Shown here in pieces: positions 8,996-11,751 of a stretch of 11,751 nucleotides of DNA. The DNA is from Zancudomyces culisetae (Eukaryota > Kickxellomycota > Harpellomycetes > Harpellales > Legeriomycetaceae): contig LSSK01000605.1 of assembly GCA_001969505.1 (NCBI GenBank), forward strand, positions 1 to 11,751, given 5' to 3'. Position 1 is the stretch's first letter; every line of letters starts with the position of its first letter. Below the pieces are notes generated by a model. The model saw only the letters and a list, made by a program, of their open reading frames with translations, had not been told where the DNA came from and did no database searches. Both the position numbers and the translations under genes were made by a program.

Positions 8996-9349
8996 TCAGA
9001 TTTCACTAATATTCTCAAACCGGCTATTCACGAATAATTGAAACATTTCTAGTCAAAGCTCTGAATGGGGTTTGACTGTTTTTTTTTGAATACCTTTTAC
9101 TAGCTCAATTTCGGTTTATACCGATCTCAATATATCTAAAAAATTGTTATCTTCAACATTACTTTCATAATACTTGCATTGGATAAAGTGTTTACTACAA
9201 CGATTTATAATGATTGGGACAATTTCAATATTAAAATTGAACTTAACTAACCACTATTCTTACCTTGATTCATCTTCAAAATTTAATCTACAAATTACTG
9301 GATTTTCTAAATATTAATACATCTTCCATATAATCATAAAAATAACCAA
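8996..9349 (-). pseudogene. Second decayed ankyrin-type gene fragment
   Basis: One - strand frame read through five internal stops gives about 117 codons of repeat-like protein. Segments include N-F-N-I-E-I-V-P-I-I-I-N-R-C-S-K-H-F-I-Q, then Y-Y-E-S-N-V-E-D-N-N-F-L-D-I-L, then T-E-I-E-L-V-K-G-I, then V-K-P-H-S-E-L, and L-E-M-F-Q-L-F-V-N-S. The recurrence of I-E-I-V / I-E-L-V / M-F-Q-L-F blocks with N-V-E-D-N-N-like loops between them fits ankyrin repeats of about 33 residues, in which these are the second helix and the beta-turn. The frame is consistent, so decay has been by substitutions rather than indels. No start, promoter or F-box is visible, and the fragment is short compared with the larger relative at 3476-6486. 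The two differ in sequence, so they are separate family members rather than a recent duplication. Confidence 0.45.
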
Positions 9350-9906
9350 TTAGAGGGGGGATGGTTGCAATAATCATTTTATTTCTCGCTTTGTATTTAT
9401 AGTTAGTGAAAATATATTATGGTAAATGTTGAATATCAAGCTACTATCAGTTATAAATCAGTAGTGTTAAGTCGTGTGTATTCGCATGTAGATACGAATT
9501 CAACAAAATCAAATAATTATTTTATTTACTTCATAAACAAGCAACTAAAAATTAAAAACTGAAAAATACAATTAAAAATGATATTAGATAGTAAATCAAC
9601 CACAGAGATAAAAACAAACTGAATATGATAACGAATGTAAGAACATAACTACAAGCAAGAAAAAAGTAAAACAAGAATGAAACATAGGTTAATTATATAT
9701 AGCTATTAGTTGTTTTGTCGAAATACTATTTATAAACAAAAATAGACTATAGAGGGTTTTTTATCTCTTATAACAGTTTTAAGATAGAATAATAAGGTAA
9801 ATAAATAGTAATTGTGAACAGAAGTTTTTTAGGAGTAGTGCTACGGCTAGTCATAAATACAACTTTAAAAAATAACAAAAATAGCTATTAAAATCTCACA
9901 ACTAAC
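9350..9906. other. A-rich stretch with no identified gene
   Basis: From about 9510 to 9900 the + strand is strongly A-rich with stops in every frame. A G-run (GGGGGG, 9355-9360) borders the ankyrin-type fragment. No gene, repeat array or RNA is evident. Confidence 0.35.
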
Positions 9907-10626
9907 ATGTCAGGCTTCATGAGTAAAATACGAACCACGTTGATTCTGGCTGCTAGAGATGAGGGTCGATACTCATCTGATAGTGATCCATTTGCTGACA
10001 TTTGGATTATGTGTTTTTACAACTGTAGAACCCGTCAAAGGATGGGGTTATGCCCAATCCCATCCAACAAAGTTTATGGAAAAATTATTATTACTAAATA
10101 AAGATTAAACTTGATAATAATTTATAACAAATGCGAATACTTTAGAAATCTACTCATTACAATGCTTCTAATTTTAACTTTGACAGTATTTATTTCGTTT
10201 TAAAGACACTTTCTATTTAGTGGCTTTGCTGGAATAAGTACAATATTTACCAAGGTGGTTGAATATATTTATACCTTATTACGATTTTAATTTTAGTACC
10301 GCTGTAAGTTAATTGCGCCTTGAGAATATTAGCTATTAAAAAATTTTTATCAACAACATAAAGAATTACATAATACTTTCTAAAAATAGAAAAGTCATTA
10401 AAAGACTATCACTATCAACTGCTGCTGCGAAGACAACAAGGTAATGAATACCGAACTATTATAATACATAGGTTAAGGAAATAGTTAGTTGGTAGCTTTT
10501 TTGCGGGGAAGATCTAGTTTTATAGTAACACCTAAATGCACAATAGTTATCATCATATCAACACGTGGTCATTTACCACTCAAATACCTACAACTCTATT
10601 TATTTGATTTGGTAACTCCAGCTCAT
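9907..10626 (+). pseudogene. Decayed reverse transcriptase of a DIRS-type retrotransposon
   Basis: A single + frame read through about twelve stops keeps the order of reverse transcriptase motifs. The first 64 codons are open and end with C-P-I-P-S-N-K-V-Y-G-K-I, comparable to the I-P-K-K-x-G-x-x-R-P-type finger motif. Next comes N-K-C-E-Y-F-R (about 10123-10146), like the K-Y-F-R-M-E motif that follows it. At 10216-10281 the codons read F-S-G-F-A-G-I-S-T-I-F-T-K-V-V-E-Y-I-Y-T-L-L, a clear relative of the L-P-F-G-L-S-x-x-P-x-x-F-T-K-V segment of DIRS-type RTs. The following Y-x-D-D catalytic site is not recognisable, as stops fall there. Near 10534-10600 come S-T-R-G-H-L-P-L-K-Y-L-Q-L, comparable to the region between RT and RNase H. 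The frame never shifts, so decay has been mainly by substitution. It is inactive. Its partner domains (RNase H, tyrosine recombinase) are not seen in cis. Confidence 0.5.
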
Positions 10627-10682
10627 TAAAAATTATATTACATTTGCAGTAAATATTATGTAATAAGAATAAATAATAATAA

Positions 10683-10895
10683 TTCTTCAAGAAATATGAG
10701 CTTATAAAAAGCGAGAAAATTGCGCTTATGATAAAAATTTTTAAATCATCTTGTAATATTCGCAATAAAAACAGAGTTAGTACTATTCGCAATTTATCAG
10801 GTGCATTAGAAATCTGTAAAACTGAAAATGTCTCGGCCCCGCAAATACTCAAAAAATTTGACCCTTTACTTCCTTTTTTCCCGACGAGAGATTAA
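10683..10895 (+). other. Unidentified open stretch, possible small gene or retroelement piece
   Basis: Seventy codons are open after a stop at 10680, with an ATG at 10728 giving 55 residues. The sequence from 10780 to 10890 is visibly less AT-rich than its surroundings and encodes a balanced, protein-like stretch: L-S-G-A-L-E-I-C-K-T-E-N-V-S-A-P-Q-I-L-K, then F-D-P-L-L-P-F-F-P. The opposite strand also has a 90-codon open frame (10580-10852) that is hydrophobic and probably a shadow. I recognise no domain. Lying just downstream of the decayed RT, it could belong to the same element, though in a different frame. Confidence 0.25.
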
Positions 10896-11100
10896 TGTTG
10901 ATCATTTTAGATTGGCGAATAATTACAAATCTGTTCAAACCTAAAATTGACATTGACTAGACCATTACAAATAAAAGTATCATGTATCTAACAATAAAAG
11001 GGAGCATTGTAAAATAAGAGTAGCAGCTCCGAGTTGTGAACCTTTGGGAAGTGAAGCTTCACTATTTGATTTCATAATAGCACCTTGCTATAAATAGTTT
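10896..11100. other. Short intergenic stretch
   Basis: No gene or repeat seen apart from a 14-bp perfect palindrome at 11050-11063, which is within chance expectation for a window of this size. Confidence 0.3.
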
Positions 11101-11224
11101 GAGTAATAATAGACTCATGTTATAAATCAGAATACAATAGGCTCATGTTCTAAATCAGAATACAATAGGCTCATGTTCTAAATCAGAGTACAATAGATTC
11201 ATGTTCTATATCAGAGTATTATAG
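11101..11224. repeat. Tandem repeat, 28-bp unit, about 4.4 copies
   Basis: The unit CTCATGTTCTAAATCAGA plus A/GTACAATAGG recurs with exact 28-bp spacing: CATG cores begin at 11116, 11144, 11172 and 11200. The two middle copies are almost identical, and the outer copies diverge by a few substitutions, as expected for an array grown by slippage or unequal exchange. Period 28 is not a multiple of three, and each unit carries stops, so it is not coding. It is not a CRISPR array, as there are no spacers. Confidence 0.9.
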
Positions 11225-11751
11225 CTATCACACAGTGCAGTATATCTTTACGTTTATGATACTCTTAGCTTACCTAATAATTGAGGAATTCGATTCAACT
11301 TGTTATCAAGTTATTTTAGACCGAAAGGTTTGTGTAAAACGCTCACCCAAAAATAGAAACAGATCAGAATTGAGTATTATGGATGCCGAAGTAATAGCTT
11401 TAGGGATCAATTTCATATGTTTCTTTTTAGATATTAATTCTGGACTATTTTAATAATATCTTTGTTGAGAAAATAAAACAGTGATATTTATATGTAAGCA
11501 TCTAGATAAAGTGATTACTCACCCAATACCCATTAACAACCAGACAAATTTATATTTATGAAAACAGAAAACAGTTAAGATTGGTTTGTAATTGATGAGC
11601 TTAGTTTACATATTTTTAAAGATCTATATATAGGTATCAGCAATTATACATATACCTACGTTTAGAAAAATAAGTAAAACTCGCATTACCAATATAGACT
11701 GTACCTAGATTCATTATATTGGCTAAAACAACAAAAAAGAGTATTGCGAAT
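11225..11751. other. Downstream flank with one short unassigned ORF
   Basis: A + strand frame begins at ATG 11256 and runs 65 codons to the stop at 11451-11453, immediately after the tandem array. It has a hydrophobic start, a basic middle (K-R-S-P-K-N-R-N-R-S) and a hydrophobic end. There is no TATA box beyond background AT-richness and no recognisable family, so I leave it uncalled. The remaining 300 bases to the window end hold nothing I can support. Confidence 0.3.

Noticed and set aside
10580-10852. 90-codon hydrophobic - strand ORF
   Set aside because: Overlaps the more protein-like + strand stretch at 10683-10895, starts inside it, and has no promoter or domain.
11050-11063. 14-bp perfect palindrome AGTGAAGCTTCACT
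   Set aside because: About one palindrome of this length is expected by chance in a window of this size, and nothing around it suggests an operator or recombination site.
11101-11224. CRISPR-like array
   Set aside because: Repeats are directly adjacent with no spacers, and the genome looks eukaryotic.

Overview
The window looks like AT-rich intergenic DNA from a eukaryotic nuclear genome. The best guess is an early-diverging fungus of the AT-rich, gut-dwelling Harpellales type, but a stramenopile is not excluded. Evidence for a eukaryote: TATAAA-type boxes lie 136-186 nt upstream of ATGs, there are no ribosome binding sites or operons, and an AATAAA signal follows the best gene. That gene encodes a signal peptide followed by a Lys-Arg site of the kind cut by fungal Kex2. 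The stramenopile alternative rests on the start of its mature protein, A-F-A-P, which resembles diatom targeting signals. No rRNA, tRNA or CRISPR array was seen.

Layout: 1-960 has no recognisable gene. 961-1182 (+) is a decayed RNase H-like remnant of a DIRS-type (tyrosine-recombinase) retrotransposon. 1406-1801 (-) is the clearest live gene, a small secreted protein with an acidic middle and a Gly/Tyr-rich tail, with its own TATA box and poly(A) signal. 2531-3010 (+) has a faint Gag / start-of-RT-like remnant. 3476-6486 (-) is one large decayed gene of ankyrin type: its first 248 codons are intact and start with an F-box-like segment, while the remainder carries many in-frame stops and two frame changes. 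6623-8076 is mostly featureless. 8263-8754 (+) is an intact orphan gene for a tail-anchored membrane protein, with a TATA box. 8996-9349 (-) is a second ankyrin-type ghost. 9907-10626 (+) is a decayed DIRS-type reverse transcriptase. 11101-11224 is a 28-bp tandem repeat.

The genes do not form a pathway. The picture is a graveyard of two multicopy families, DIRS-like retroelements on the + strand and ankyrin/F-box-like proteins on the - strand, around two probable single-copy genes with stronger coding signals. I found no convincing new defence or mobile system. The most useful observations are the ghost genes visible only when stops are read through, and the two lineage-restricted genes. All family assignments are by eye, without database searches.
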